Shown here one piece after another: positions 6,692 through 11,572 of a stretch of 11,572 nt of DNA. The notes beneath the pieces are model-generated. The model was not told the origin of the DNA. It saw only the letters and a program-made list of their open reading frames with translations, and did not search any database. The DNA comes from CAZEGI01 sp964512105 (lineage in GTDB: Archaea > Altiarchaeota > Altiarchaeia > IMC4 > CAZEGI01), in the NCBI GenBank assembly GCA_964512105.1, contig CAZEGI010000032.1, forward strand, positions 1 to 11,572, read 5' to 3'. The translations under genes were made by a program, and so were the position numbers. How positions within the stretch are numbered: the first letter of the stretch is position 1; every line of letters begins with the position of its first letter.

Positions 6692-7621
6692 ATGCAATGC
6701 CCGAAGTGCGGCAGGGAGTCCAGGGGGTTATGCATAGACTGCCTACTTGAGGAACGGCCGATAACCGTGAAGGAGCCGGAGCTTGAGCGCTGCACCGGAT
6801 GCGGACTTTACTGGCACAAAGGCAACTGGACGGAAATCGGAAAAAACGAACTTGCAGAAATCGTAAGGAAAAATCTGAAGGTTCCGCACGGGATTAAGAT
6901 AGAGGAGTTGTCCATAAAACCGGATGAAGAAAAAAACTATCTAAAACTTGATATAACCCTCCTTGGAAATTATAAAAATAAAAAATTTGAAAAAAAACTT
7001 GAAACGAAAGTAAAAATCAAAAAGACCCAGTGCAAGAAATGCTGCAGGATGAGCGGCAGTTACTACGAAGCGATTCTTCAGGTGCGGGGTTTCGAGTTTT
7101 CGGACCTTGACGAGAATTTTGTTGCGAAGGCGGTCAAGGTCGCGGGCGGAACGGATTTTTACATAAGTTCCATGAACTACGCGCGCAAACTGAAAAACCA
7201 TCTCCGGGATGCGGGGTTTTTCGTTAATGAATCGGAAAAACTTGTGGGCATGAAGGAAGGCAAAAACCTGTATCGGGTGAGCATCTCGGTAAAGCCGCCG
7301 GCTTTCGGGGAAGGCGATGTCCTGAAGTACGGGAACGAACTCCTCTACGTGAAAAAACTCGGCAGGGTCGTCGGGGTCGTGGACCTGAAAACCGGCGAGA
7401 AAAAAGGCATTGATATGAACAAGCTGAAGAAACCGGGGATTGCTGCGAAAAAATCGGAACTGCGGAATGCGCTGGTTTCCGCGGTTTCGCCGAAAGGGAT
7501 GCACATAATTGACACTGAAAATCATGAGGTTTATGATGTAGCACGGATTGAGGATGCACAAAGTGGCGATACGATGAATTTCGTAAGAATTAGCGGAAAA
7601 ATTTATGTTATAAAAAAATAA
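6692..7621 (+). CDS. nmd3: NMD3 family ribosomal-subunit biogenesis protein
   Basis: The 309-residue protein starts with the zinc-binding modules of NMD3. A first set is C3/C6/C14/C17 (CPKC and CIDC). A second is C34/C37 (CTGCGLYW) paired with C114/C117 (CKKCC). The YYEAILQVRG segment after the second set is characteristic of the family. The middle domain (about 130-215) and a C-terminal beta-rich part follow. Eukaryotic NMD3 is the 60S export adaptor. In archaea, which lack nuclear export, the protein is thought to bind the large subunit late in assembly. It is shorter than I recall for most archaeal members (about 350 or more), the shortfall probably being C-terminal. Transcription probably starts at the ATG from the shared promoter. 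It ends four bases from the convergent purB gene. Confidence 0.85.
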   Translation: MQCPKCGRESRGLCIDCLLEERPITVKEPELERCTGCGLYWHKGNWTEIGKNELAEIVRKNLKVPHGIKIEELSIKPDEEKNYLKLDITLLGNYKNKKFEKKLETKVKIKKTQCKKCCRMSGSYYEAILQVRGFEFSDLDENFVAKAVKVAGGTDFYISSMNYARKLKNHLRDAGFFVNESEKLVGMKEGKNLYRVSISVKPPAFGEGDVLKYGNELLYVKKLGRVVGVVDLKTGEKKGIDMNKLKKPGIAAKKSELRNALVSAVSPKGMHIIDTENHEVYDVARIEDAQSGDTMNFVRISGKIYVIKK

Positions 7622-7625
7622 TGAT

Positions 7626-8960
7626 TTAGTTTTTCAACTTTCTCACAACCGCATTCACCTGCTCGACCGCCGTTCCTATGTATTTTTCCGGGTCGAGGGC
7701 GGAATCCAGTTCCTTTTCCGTAAGGTGCTTTCTTACCTTCGGATTTTTCAGCAGGATTTCGCGGAAGGTTTTTTTGGATGAGTAGCTTTCCATCGCACAT
7801 TTCCGGACAAGTTCGTGCGCATCCTGCCTGCCCATGCCCCTTTCCGCAAGTTTTATCATGACGGATTCGGCCATGACCTGAGGTGTCATGCGCAGGTTTC
7901 TTTCTATGTTTTTGTGATTGAAAACTAGGTTTTTCATGAGGTCTATCGAAAGATTTAGGATATAATCCGTAAGGATGCATGATTCAAGTATTGTGATTCT
8001 TTCCGCTGATGAGTTTGTAAGGTCGCGCTCGTGCCACAGGGGGATGTTTTCGAGAGCCACAAATGCGTTTGCCTTTATTACCCGGCTTATTCCGCATATT
8101 CTTTCCGCATAAATCGGGTTCCGCTTGTGCGGCATGGTTGAGGAGCCGACCTGTTTTTTTCCGACGCCCTCGGAAACCTCGCCGATTTCGGTGCGCTGCA
8201 GGTTTCGGATTTCGGTTGCGATTTTGTTGAGGGTTTCCGAAATCAGGGCAAGGTCGAGCATGAATTCAGCATGCCTGTCGCGCTGCAAAACCTGATTTGA
8301 AACGAGTGCGGAGTCTAATTTGAGTTCTTTCATAACTTCCTGCTGCAACCGGACCGCATTTTTTCCGAAGGCCGCTTGCGTTCCGACTGCTCCGGTCATT
8401 TTTCCGACAAGCAGACGCTGTTTGCATTCGTTTACTCGGTCAAGGTGCCGCTGGACCTCGGAGGCGTAAATCGCGAATTTCAAACCGTAAGTTGTGGGGA
8501 CTGCATGCTGGCCGTGGGTTCTGCCAATGCATACGGTTTTCTTGTGCCTTTTCGCAAGACCCAACAAAACTTTTTTGAGGTTTTTTAGATCATCTGAGAG
8601 AAAATTAAGAAATTCTTTAAGTTGCAAAGCAAGCGCTGTATCGGTTATGTCATTGCTCGTTGCACCGAGATGGACGTATTTTCCGGAATCGCCGCACTGT
8701 TCGCTCAAGGCCTTGACAATGGCCATGACGTCGTGGTTTGTTACTCTCTCGATTTCGTTGACGCGGGCCAGCTTGACGTGCCTGGTGCTTGCTTTTTTCG
8801 ATATCTGACACGCGTCCGCATTTGGGATATTCCCAAGTTTTGCATGCGCCCTCGCGAGTGCCGCCTCGACATCGAGAATTTTCTGCAACTTGCTTTCTTC
8901 GTCGAAGATTTTTCTTACCTCTGCTCTGCCGTAACGGTTTTCGATTGGGTGTATGCTCAT
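7626..8960 (-). CDS. purB: Adenylosuccinate lyase
   Basis: PurB removes fumarate from SAICAR and from adenylosuccinate, acting twice in purine nucleotide synthesis; it is a cytosolic homotetramer. The 444-residue product carries the fumarase/aspartase superfamily signature GSSTMPHKRNP, with the mobile-loop serines 273/274 just before Met276. It also has the HLGATSNDITDTA and GRTHGQHAVP segments, which supply substrate-binding and catalytic histidines. Length matches the archaeal/Bacillus-type enzyme (about 430-450). The ATG overlaps the stop of the upstream zinc-ribbon gene by four bases, so purB is the last gene of the GTPase operon and is translationally coupled to it. No separate promoter is apparent. 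Its stop lies four bases from that of convergent NMD3. Confidence 0.96.
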   Translation of the reverse strand: MSIHPIENRYGRAEVRKIFDEESKLQKILDVEAALARAHAKLGNIPNADACQISKKASTRHVKLARVNEIERVTNHDVMAIVKALSEQCGDSGKYVHLGATSNDITDTALALQLKEFLNFLSDDLKNLKKVLLGLAKRHKKTVCIGRTHGQHAVPTTYGLKFAIYASEVQRHLDRVNECKQRLLVGKMTGAVGTQAAFGKNAVRLQQEVMKELKLDSALVSNQVLQRDRHAEFMLDLALISETLNKIATEIRNLQRTEIGEVSEGVGKKQVGSSTMPHKRNPIYAERICGISRVIKANAFVALENIPLWHERDLTNSSAERITILESCILTDYILNLSIDLMKNLVFNHKNIERNLRMTPQVMAESVMIKLAERGMGRQDAHELVRKCAMESYSSKKTFREILLKNPKVRKHLTEKELDSALDPEKYIGTAVEQVNAVVRKLKN

Positions 8961-9388
8961 TTTATGCCCTTCTGGCTCATTGCATGTGGTAAATCAATGT
9001 AATACGTACCCTTGCCGACTTTTACGACCAGCGGCTTGCCGCTCATGAGGGAACCGATATCAACCTCGAACTTGCCTTCCTCGATGCGCTTTATGGTCTC
9101 GATGTCCAAATGGATTGGTTTTTTGAAGTTATTGGAGACGTGTGCAAATTCGCGGTCGAGCCATTCGATGTCGGTTTCTTTTTTTGACGGTTCCACTTTT
9201 GGCTTTGGTGTTTCGTAGGTTTTTCTTGGTTCTATGCGGGCTGGTTCCCTCGGCAGCGGCTTGCGCTCCTCGCGTATGTATAGTAGGAAAATCTTTCCGC
9301 ACTCGCAACTGCCGCGCTTTATCAGATTCTTCAGCTCATCGGAACCTTCCGGATAAATTTTATTGCAAACGGTACATTTGTAGGGCAT
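8957..9388 (-). CDS. arvC: OapC/ArvC family zinc-ribbon protein
   Basis: The 143-residue protein starts with a compact zinc-binding module (MPYKCTVC with C5/C8, then C28 and C30). The second knuckle is CEC rather than the more usual CxxC. A proline/lysine/glutamate-rich, probably disordered linker runs from about 40 to 72. A conserved C-terminal block (about 90-140) reads IHLDIETIKRIEEGKFEVDI and ends GTYYIDLPHAM. This matches the archaeal zinc-ribbon family found beside an Era-like GTPase and DUF2073, named OapC or ArvC in haloarchaea. Its molecular role is unknown; in the vesiculation model it is an accessory of the GTPase. The start codon shares one base with the DUF2073 stop (TAATG), and the gene overlaps purB by four bases. 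Confidence 0.8.
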   Translation of the reverse strand: MPYKCTVCNKIYPEGSDELKNLIKRGSCECGKIFLLYIREERKPLPREPARIEPRKTYETPKPKVEPSKKETDIEWLDREFAHVSNNFKKPIHLDIETIKRIEEGKFEVDIGSLMSGKPLVVKVGKGTYYIDLPHAMSQKGIK

Positions 9389-9744
9389 TATCTTTCACCA
9401 GCGAGCAGGGAAATCTGCTGTGGTTCTTTCTTTATTTTCTTGACAAGTTTTGATGGTCCAATGATTGTCAAACCGCCGGTACTTCCACCGAGCATTTTTA
9501 TGAGACGTTCGCGCAATCCGCCTTCCGTCTTTTCACGCAGGGTGGAAACCTCTATTCCGGGGAATTTATCATTCACACGTTTCATGGTTTCCTCGATGAG
9601 TTTTGTTTCCTCATCATAAGATAAACTTTCCTCAACCACAAGAATCTTGTTCTGGCTGATTCTCTCCAGGATGTAGCTCATCTTCTCCTTCTCCGTTTTC
9701 TTTCCCAGCATATCCGATGATATGAATTCTATTTCAACTGCCAT
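9388..9744 (-). CDS. arvB: DUF2073 protein, OapB/ArvB family
   Basis: The 118-residue protein begins EIEFISSDMLGKKTEKEKM and ends with the strongly conserved GGLTIIGPSKLVKKIKKEP block followed by ISLLA, both typical of DUF2073. It looks like a small single-domain alpha/beta protein with no signal peptide or membrane segment. The family nearly always neighbours the Era-like GTPase and the zinc-ribbon protein found here, so it is probably a partner or regulator of the GTPase. It starts one base after the GTPase stop, with an AAGGT Shine-Dalgarno-like motif inside the end of that gene. Its own stop overlaps the arvC start by one base. There is no experimental function that I can assign beyond this association. 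Confidence 0.82.
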   Translation of the reverse strand: MAVEIEFISSDMLGKKTEKEKMSYILERISQNKILVVEESLSYDEETKLIEETMKRVNDKFPGIEVSTLREKTEGGLRERLIKMLGGSTGGLTIIGPSKLVKKIKKEPQQISLLAGER

Positions 9745-9745
9745 T

Positions 9746-10369
9746 TTACCTTGAGTGCTTTGCTATCGTGTCGTACAGATTATTTATGTTCTTTCCGGTT
9801 AGGGCGGAAATCTCCACAACGGGGTGCTGCGGGAACGCCTCCCTTATCTGCTGGGGCTTTGATTTTTTTAGATCTATCTTGTTCGCAACCAGGATGACGG
9901 GAATGTTCCTCGCCTCGAGATTCCCGATTATGGTGATGTTCACCTGCGTGTACGGATCCTCTGTGGAATCCATAATTACCAGAGCAGTATCAACGTTATC
10001 CAGCCACTTTATCGCTTCAATCACGCCTTTCGTCGCCTCCTTGGCGCGCTGCTGCGCCTCCTCTGCAGACATGCCGTAAGTCATGAAATCCTCGTAGTCG
10101 ATTTTTGTGGCTATTCCGGGCATGTCCAGCAGGTTCATGATGATTTTTTTGTTTCCGGAATGTACGACAACGCGCTCCTTCTTCTGGACCTCGCGCGTTT
10201 CGTGCGGGATTTCGGACACCTTTCCAACGGGTTCGCCAGTCCAGTCCATTGAAATCTTGTTTGCGAGTGTGGTTTTTCCGGCGTTCGGCGGACCATATAG
10301 GCCTAAACGGATGAGTTTTTTCCTGCCAAAGATTCTACCAAACCATCTCAATAATTTTCGAAACGGCAC
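9746..10369 (-). CDS. arvA: Era-like small GTPase, OapA/ArvA family
   Basis: The 207-residue GTPase has all five G motifs: G1 GPPNAGKT (26-33), a G2 threonine in HETREV (Thr58), G3 DMPG (82-85), G4 NKID (163-166) and G5 SAL (188-190). The N-terminus MPFRKLLRWFGRIFGRKK is a basic amphipathic helix suited to peripheral membrane binding. A closely related euryarchaeal GTPase has been reported to drive extracellular vesicle formation (ArvA), and haloarchaeal members are also named origin-associated protein OapA. The start is GTG at 10369, preceded by AAGGTGG as Shine-Dalgarno; translation from it gives the conserved N-terminus directly. It is the first gene of an operon with DUF2073, the zinc-ribbon protein and purB. 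The KH domain of bacterial Era is absent. Confidence 0.88.
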   Translation of the reverse strand: MPFRKLLRWFGRIFGRKKLIRLGLYGPPNAGKTTLANKISMDWTGEPVGKVSEIPHETREVQKKERVVVHSGNKKIIMNLLDMPGIATKIDYEDFMTYGMSAEEAQQRAKEATKGVIEAIKWLDNVDTALVIMDSTEDPYTQVNITIIGNLEARNIPVILVANKIDLKKSKPQQIREAFPQHPVVEISALTGKNINNLYDTIAKHSR

Positions 10370-10410
10370 AGCACCACCTTAGAAAATGTTGAATATTAAT
10401 GAGAATAGGA

Positions 10411-10420
10411 GTATAAAAGA
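10411..10420 (-). promoter_or_regulatory. TATA-like box, probably for the arvABC-purB operon
   Basis: Minus strand TCTTTTATAC is centred about 46 bp before the GTG at 10369. It predicts a leader of roughly 20 bases that would include the AAGGTGG ribosome-binding site. The same bases read TATAAAAG on the plus strand, so a second, longer L15e transcript from here is possible. A weaker box, ATTAATATT at 10392-10400 (minus), is nearer the gene and would give a leaderless start that conflicts with the ribosome-binding site. Confidence 0.4.
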
Positions 10421-10450
10421 TGTGGGGATTCGAGTGTTTGGATAGGGTCA

Positions 10451-10458
10451 TTTATAAA
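10451..10458 (+). promoter_or_regulatory. TATA box for rpl15e
   Basis: TTTATAAA is a near-perfect archaeal TATA element. The expected start is near 10480, giving a leader of about 67 bases before the L15e ATG at 10548. This is unusually long beside the leaderless genes elsewhere in the window. Confidence 0.55.
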
Positions 10459-10484
10459 CCATAAAGTCCATAATAGTGAATCCC

Positions 10485-10517
10485 ATGGACTGGGTGTATG
10501 GGGATGTGAACTGCTGA
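10485..10517 (+). other. Ten-codon upstream ORF in the L15e leader
   Basis: An ATG about five bases from the predicted transcript start opens MDWVYGDVNC and ends with TGA at 10515-10517. It is in the same frame as L15e, 63 bases upstream of the L15e ATG. The TGA lies in the loop of a small hairpin (stem AACTG/CAGTT, 10509-10522). It may be a regulatory leader peptide or chance; nothing proves that it is translated. Confidence 0.35.
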
Positions 10518-10547
10518 CAGTTTGAACCCGTGAAACGTGAGGGAAAA

Positions 10548-11147
10548 ATGGGTTACTACAAGTATGTTGGAAATGCATACAGAGGAATAGGAAAAAACGT
10601 AAAAACAAACAAGGTTCTGAACGAACTTCTGCAAGAAAGAAAAAGAGAATGGCGCGAGGGCCCCTCTGTTGTTCGCGTTGATAAACCGACACGCATTGAC
10701 CAGGCAAGAGGCTACGGCTACAAATCGAAACAGGGTTTTGTCATCGCACGCGTGAGGATACGTGCCGGCGGTATGAGAAAATCCAGGCCTCGCAGCGGAA
10801 GGCGACCGAAACGCATGGGTGTCCTGAAGATAACTCCGAGAAAATCCATCCAGCGGATTGCCGAAGAACGCGCCCAGGTCAGGTTTCCAAATCTCGAGGT
10901 TTTGGGCTCGTACTGGCTGCTTGAGGACGGAAAGCACAAGTGGTACGAGGTGGTTCTCGTGGACAAACATCATCCGGCGATAATCAGCGACCTTGACGTG
11001 AGGTGGATTACGGAAAAGCAACACGAAAAACGCGTCCTGCGCGGATTGACACCTGCGGGTAAGGAAGGTAGGGGGCTGACGAGGAGGGGCACTGGTGCTG
11101 AAAGGGTCAGGCCGGGCATACGGGCGAAAGGGAGAAAGGCGAAATAA
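10548..11147 (+). CDS. rpl15e: 50S ribosomal protein L15e
   Basis: The 199-residue product is a clear L15e (eL15), a large-subunit protein restricted to archaea and eukaryotes. It opens MGYYKYVGNAYRG, has the basic core with RARGYGYKSKQGFVIARVR and the GGMRKSRPRSGRRPKRMG segment, then EVLGSYWLLEDGKHKWYEVVLVD. It ends with the RGLTPAGKEGRGLTRRGTGAE tail that wraps rRNA. I chose ATG 10548 over the in-frame GTG at 10530. It gives the family N-terminus directly and has GAGGG at 10539-10543 as a Shine-Dalgarno motif, though the four-base spacing is short. Starting at 10530 would add MKREGK. It is transcribed alone; a T-run follows about 20 bases after the stop. Confidence 0.95.
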   Translation: MGYYKYVGNAYRGIGKNVKTNKVLNELLQERKREWREGPSVVRVDKPTRIDQARGYGYKSKQGFVIARVRIRAGGMRKSRPRSGRRPKRMGVLKITPRKSIQRIAEERAQVRFPNLEVLGSYWLLEDGKHKWYEVVLVDKHHPAIISDLDVRWITEKQHEKRVLRGLTPAGKEGRGLTRRGTGAERVRPGIRAKGRKAK

Positions 11148-11168
11148 GTTAATTATCTTATTATTCCA

Positions 11169-11175
11169 TTTTTTT
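11169..11175 (+). terminator. Oligo-T terminator after rpl15e
   Basis: Seven consecutive T residues lie in an AT-rich stretch about 20 bases after the L15e stop. This is the usual form of archaeal intrinsic termination. No strong stem precedes it. Confidence 0.5.
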
Positions 11176-11201
11176 AATACTTTATTTCCTCGGGCCGAAT
11201 C

Positions 11202-11222
11202 CCTTTTCTTAGAAAGAAAAGG
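11202..11222. repeat. A/T hairpin 1 of the tRNA-proximal array
   Basis: CCTTTTCTT (11202-11210) pairs perfectly with AAGAAAAGG (11214-11222) around a three-base loop. CCCCAAAAGAA follows nine bases after the stem. Stem sequence, loop size and following motif recur in hairpin 3, so the two look like diverged copies. Confidence 0.6.
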
Positions 11223-11271
11223 TATTTTATCCCCAAAAGAACTTAATTACGAAAAATCATAAATTCACTAA

Positions 11272-11285
11272 GGGCCTGTATCTCA
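11272..11285 (+). repeat. Short copy of the tRNA 5' end (13 of 14 bases)
   Basis: These 14 bases match the first 14 of the complete tRNA at 11499 with one change (T for G at the tenth base). Sequence at 11315-11342 weakly resembles the same tRNA's 3' part (GGTGCGGCGTGCG against GGTCCGGCGTTCG). The segment 11272-11342 may therefore be a decayed tRNA copy whose middle was replaced by hairpin 2. The 14-base match is seen directly; the decay reading is inference. Confidence 0.4.
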
Positions 11286-11306
11286 AAACCTTTTAAGAAA
11301 AGGTTT
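11286..11306. repeat. A/T hairpin 2 of the tRNA-proximal array
   Basis: AAACCTTTT (11286-11294) pairs with AAAAGGTTT (11298-11306) around a three-base loop. It directly follows the 14-base tRNA-like piece. It has the same pyrimidine-arm-first layout and loop size as the hairpins on either side. Confidence 0.6.
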
Positions 11307-11373
11307 ATCAAAACAGGTGCGGCGTGCGCTCGCTTAGCCACACTTAACAAACAAGGATAGATAATCATCAATC

Positions 11374-11406
11374 GGGCCTGTAGCTCAGTTGGTTAGAGCG
11401 CTCGAC
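11374..11406 (+). pseudogene. Truncated tRNA copy: exact 5' 33 bases
   Basis: Thirty-three consecutive bases are identical to the start of the tRNA at 11499. They include the 5' acceptor strand, the whole D arm and the 5' anticodon stem, and end at tRNA position 32. Anticodon, variable region, T arm and 3' acceptor strand are absent; unrelated sequence with hairpin 3 follows. A possible 3' remnant (CGCCGCGAGG, 11491-11500) resembles the tRNA 3' end with an insertion. It cannot fold as a tRNA, so it is a duplication remnant or recombination scar. Confidence 0.8.
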
Positions 11407-11411
11407 GAGCC

Positions 11412-11434
11412 CTTTTTCTTTATAAAAGAAAAAG
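11412..11434. repeat. A/T hairpin 3 of the tRNA-proximal array
   Basis: CTTTTTCTTT (11412-11421) pairs with AAAGAAAAAG (11425-11434) around a three-base loop. AGC/GCT outside the stem can extend it past a small internal bulge. Like hairpin 1 it is followed by CCCCAAAA and another GAAA-rich stretch. Confidence 0.6.
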
Positions 11435-11498
11435 TGCTTCACCCCAAAAAGAAAGAATTTTATAACAAAATCAATATAATAAATCCATGGCGCCGCGA

Positions 11499-11572
11499 GG
11501 GCCTGTAGCTCAGTTGGTTAGAGCGCTCGACTCATAATCGAGTGGTCCGGCGTTCGAATCGCCGCAGGCCCA
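11499..11572 (+). tRNA. tRNA with CAU anticodon, probably tRNA-Ile2 rather than elongator tRNA-Met
   Basis: All arms fold. The acceptor GGGCCTG/CAGGCCC is fully paired with discriminator A73. The D arm is GCTC/GAGC, the anticodon arm CTCGA/TCGAG with loop CTCATAA (anticodon CAT), and the T arm CGGCG/CGCCG with loop TTCGAAT. It is 74 bases long without intron; CCA is not visible because the window ends at A73. The anticodon stem lacks the three G-C pairs of initiator tRNA. The GGGCC acceptor start with A73 is typical of tRNA-Ile rather than archaeal elongator tRNA-Met (usually GCCGGG), which points to the AUA-reading tRNA-Ile2 that needs agmatidine at C34. The tRNA is certain; Ile2 identity is inference. 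Confidence 0.93.

Larger units (their letters stand above)
11148..11498. other. Protein-free spacer between rpl15e and the tRNA
   Basis: These 351 bases contain no credible coding region on either strand. They hold the L15e terminator, three A/T hairpins, two partial tRNA 5' copies, a GC-rich island at 11314-11338 and AT-rich filler. TTTTATAA at 11458-11465 is a plausible tRNA promoter box about 37 bases before the tRNA. Confidence 0.6.

Noticed and set aside
6941..7561. 206-codon minus-strand frame opposite NMD3
   Set aside because: The translation is rich in Phe/Arg/His in a pattern expected from reading AAA/GAA-rich coding sequence backwards; NMD3 on the other strand is secure.
10452..11024. 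Long open frame on the minus strand opposite L15e (190 codons)
   Set aside because: It is antisense to a certain ribosomal protein gene, its translation matches no family I know, and it has no ribosome-binding site. Its openness follows from L15e codon bias.
10485..11147. L15e starting at ATG 10485 with TGA at 10515 read through (recoding or selenocysteine)
   Set aside because: TGA is used as a normal stop by neighbouring genes (4114, 5732). The L15e family N-terminus begins at 10548, and no SECIS-like structure is evident.
11374..11450. 5' half of a trans-spliced (split) tRNA as in Nanoarchaeum
   Set aside because: The fragment stops before the anticodon, no GC-rich complementary leader follows, and an intact tRNA with the same 5' half lies next door.
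11192..11498. CRISPR array
   Set aside because: Repeats are tRNA-derived and unequal in length, spacing is irregular (102 and 125), and no cas gene is present.
11374..11572. A single tRNA with a 125-base intron (5' half at 11374, 3' half after 11531)
   Set aside because: The downstream copy is complete by itself, and the implied splice site at position 32/33 is not the canonical 37/38 and shows no bulge-helix-bulge.

Overview
The window is archaeal. It encodes archaeal/eukaryotic-type ribosomal protein L15e, NMD3, beta-RFAP synthase, DUF447 and DUF1464 proteins and the GTPase/DUF2073/zinc-ribbon (Oap/Arv) trio. Several start codons lie 25-30 bp downstream of TATA-like boxes, which fits leaderless transcripts, and a tRNA sits at the right edge. 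Base composition is mixed: runs of AAA/ATA codons alternate with GC-richer genes. A euryarchaeal or DPANN-type lineage is plausible, but I cannot place it further from this sequence alone.

Layout, left to right. (1) 1-1295, minus, cut by the window edge: prephenate dehydrogenase TyrA with an unusual C-terminal extension that reads like the FDX-ACB domain of bacterial PheRS beta. (2) A 67-bp divergent promoter region. (3) 1363-4114, plus: a membrane-anchored HerA/FtsK-type ATPase, then a TPR-glycine linker-AAA ATPase. (4) 4121-5730, plus: a DUF447 split-barrel protein overlapping a DUF1464 sugar-kinase-fold protein. (5) 5732-6658, minus: beta-RFAP synthase, converging on DUF1464 with one base between the stops. 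(6) 6692-7621, plus: NMD3, sharing a 33-bp bidirectional promoter with beta-RFAP synthase. (7) 7626-10369, minus: an operon of Era-like GTPase (ArvA/OapA), DUF2073 (ArvB/OapB), zinc-ribbon protein (ArvC/OapC) and adenylosuccinate lyase PurB, with overlapping or abutting junctions. (8) 10548-11147, plus: ribosomal protein L15e behind a leader that carries a 10-codon upstream ORF. (9) 11148-11572: a protein-free stretch with a complete CAU-anticodon tRNA at the right edge, preceded by partial copies of its 5' end alternating with three similar A/T-rich hairpins.

How it fits together: beta-RFAP synthase makes the first committed intermediate of tetrahydromethanopterin, and DUF447/DUF1464 beside it may belong to the same cofactor pathway (inference). 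The Arv/Oap operon is a conserved archaeal small-GTPase module linked to membrane vesicle formation and chromosome-origin neighbourhoods. L15e and NMD3 are ribosome and ribosome-biogenesis genes. The parts most worth a second look are the TyrA C-terminal fusion, the paired HerA-like and TPR-AAA ATPases, and the tRNA-fragment/hairpin array at the right end.
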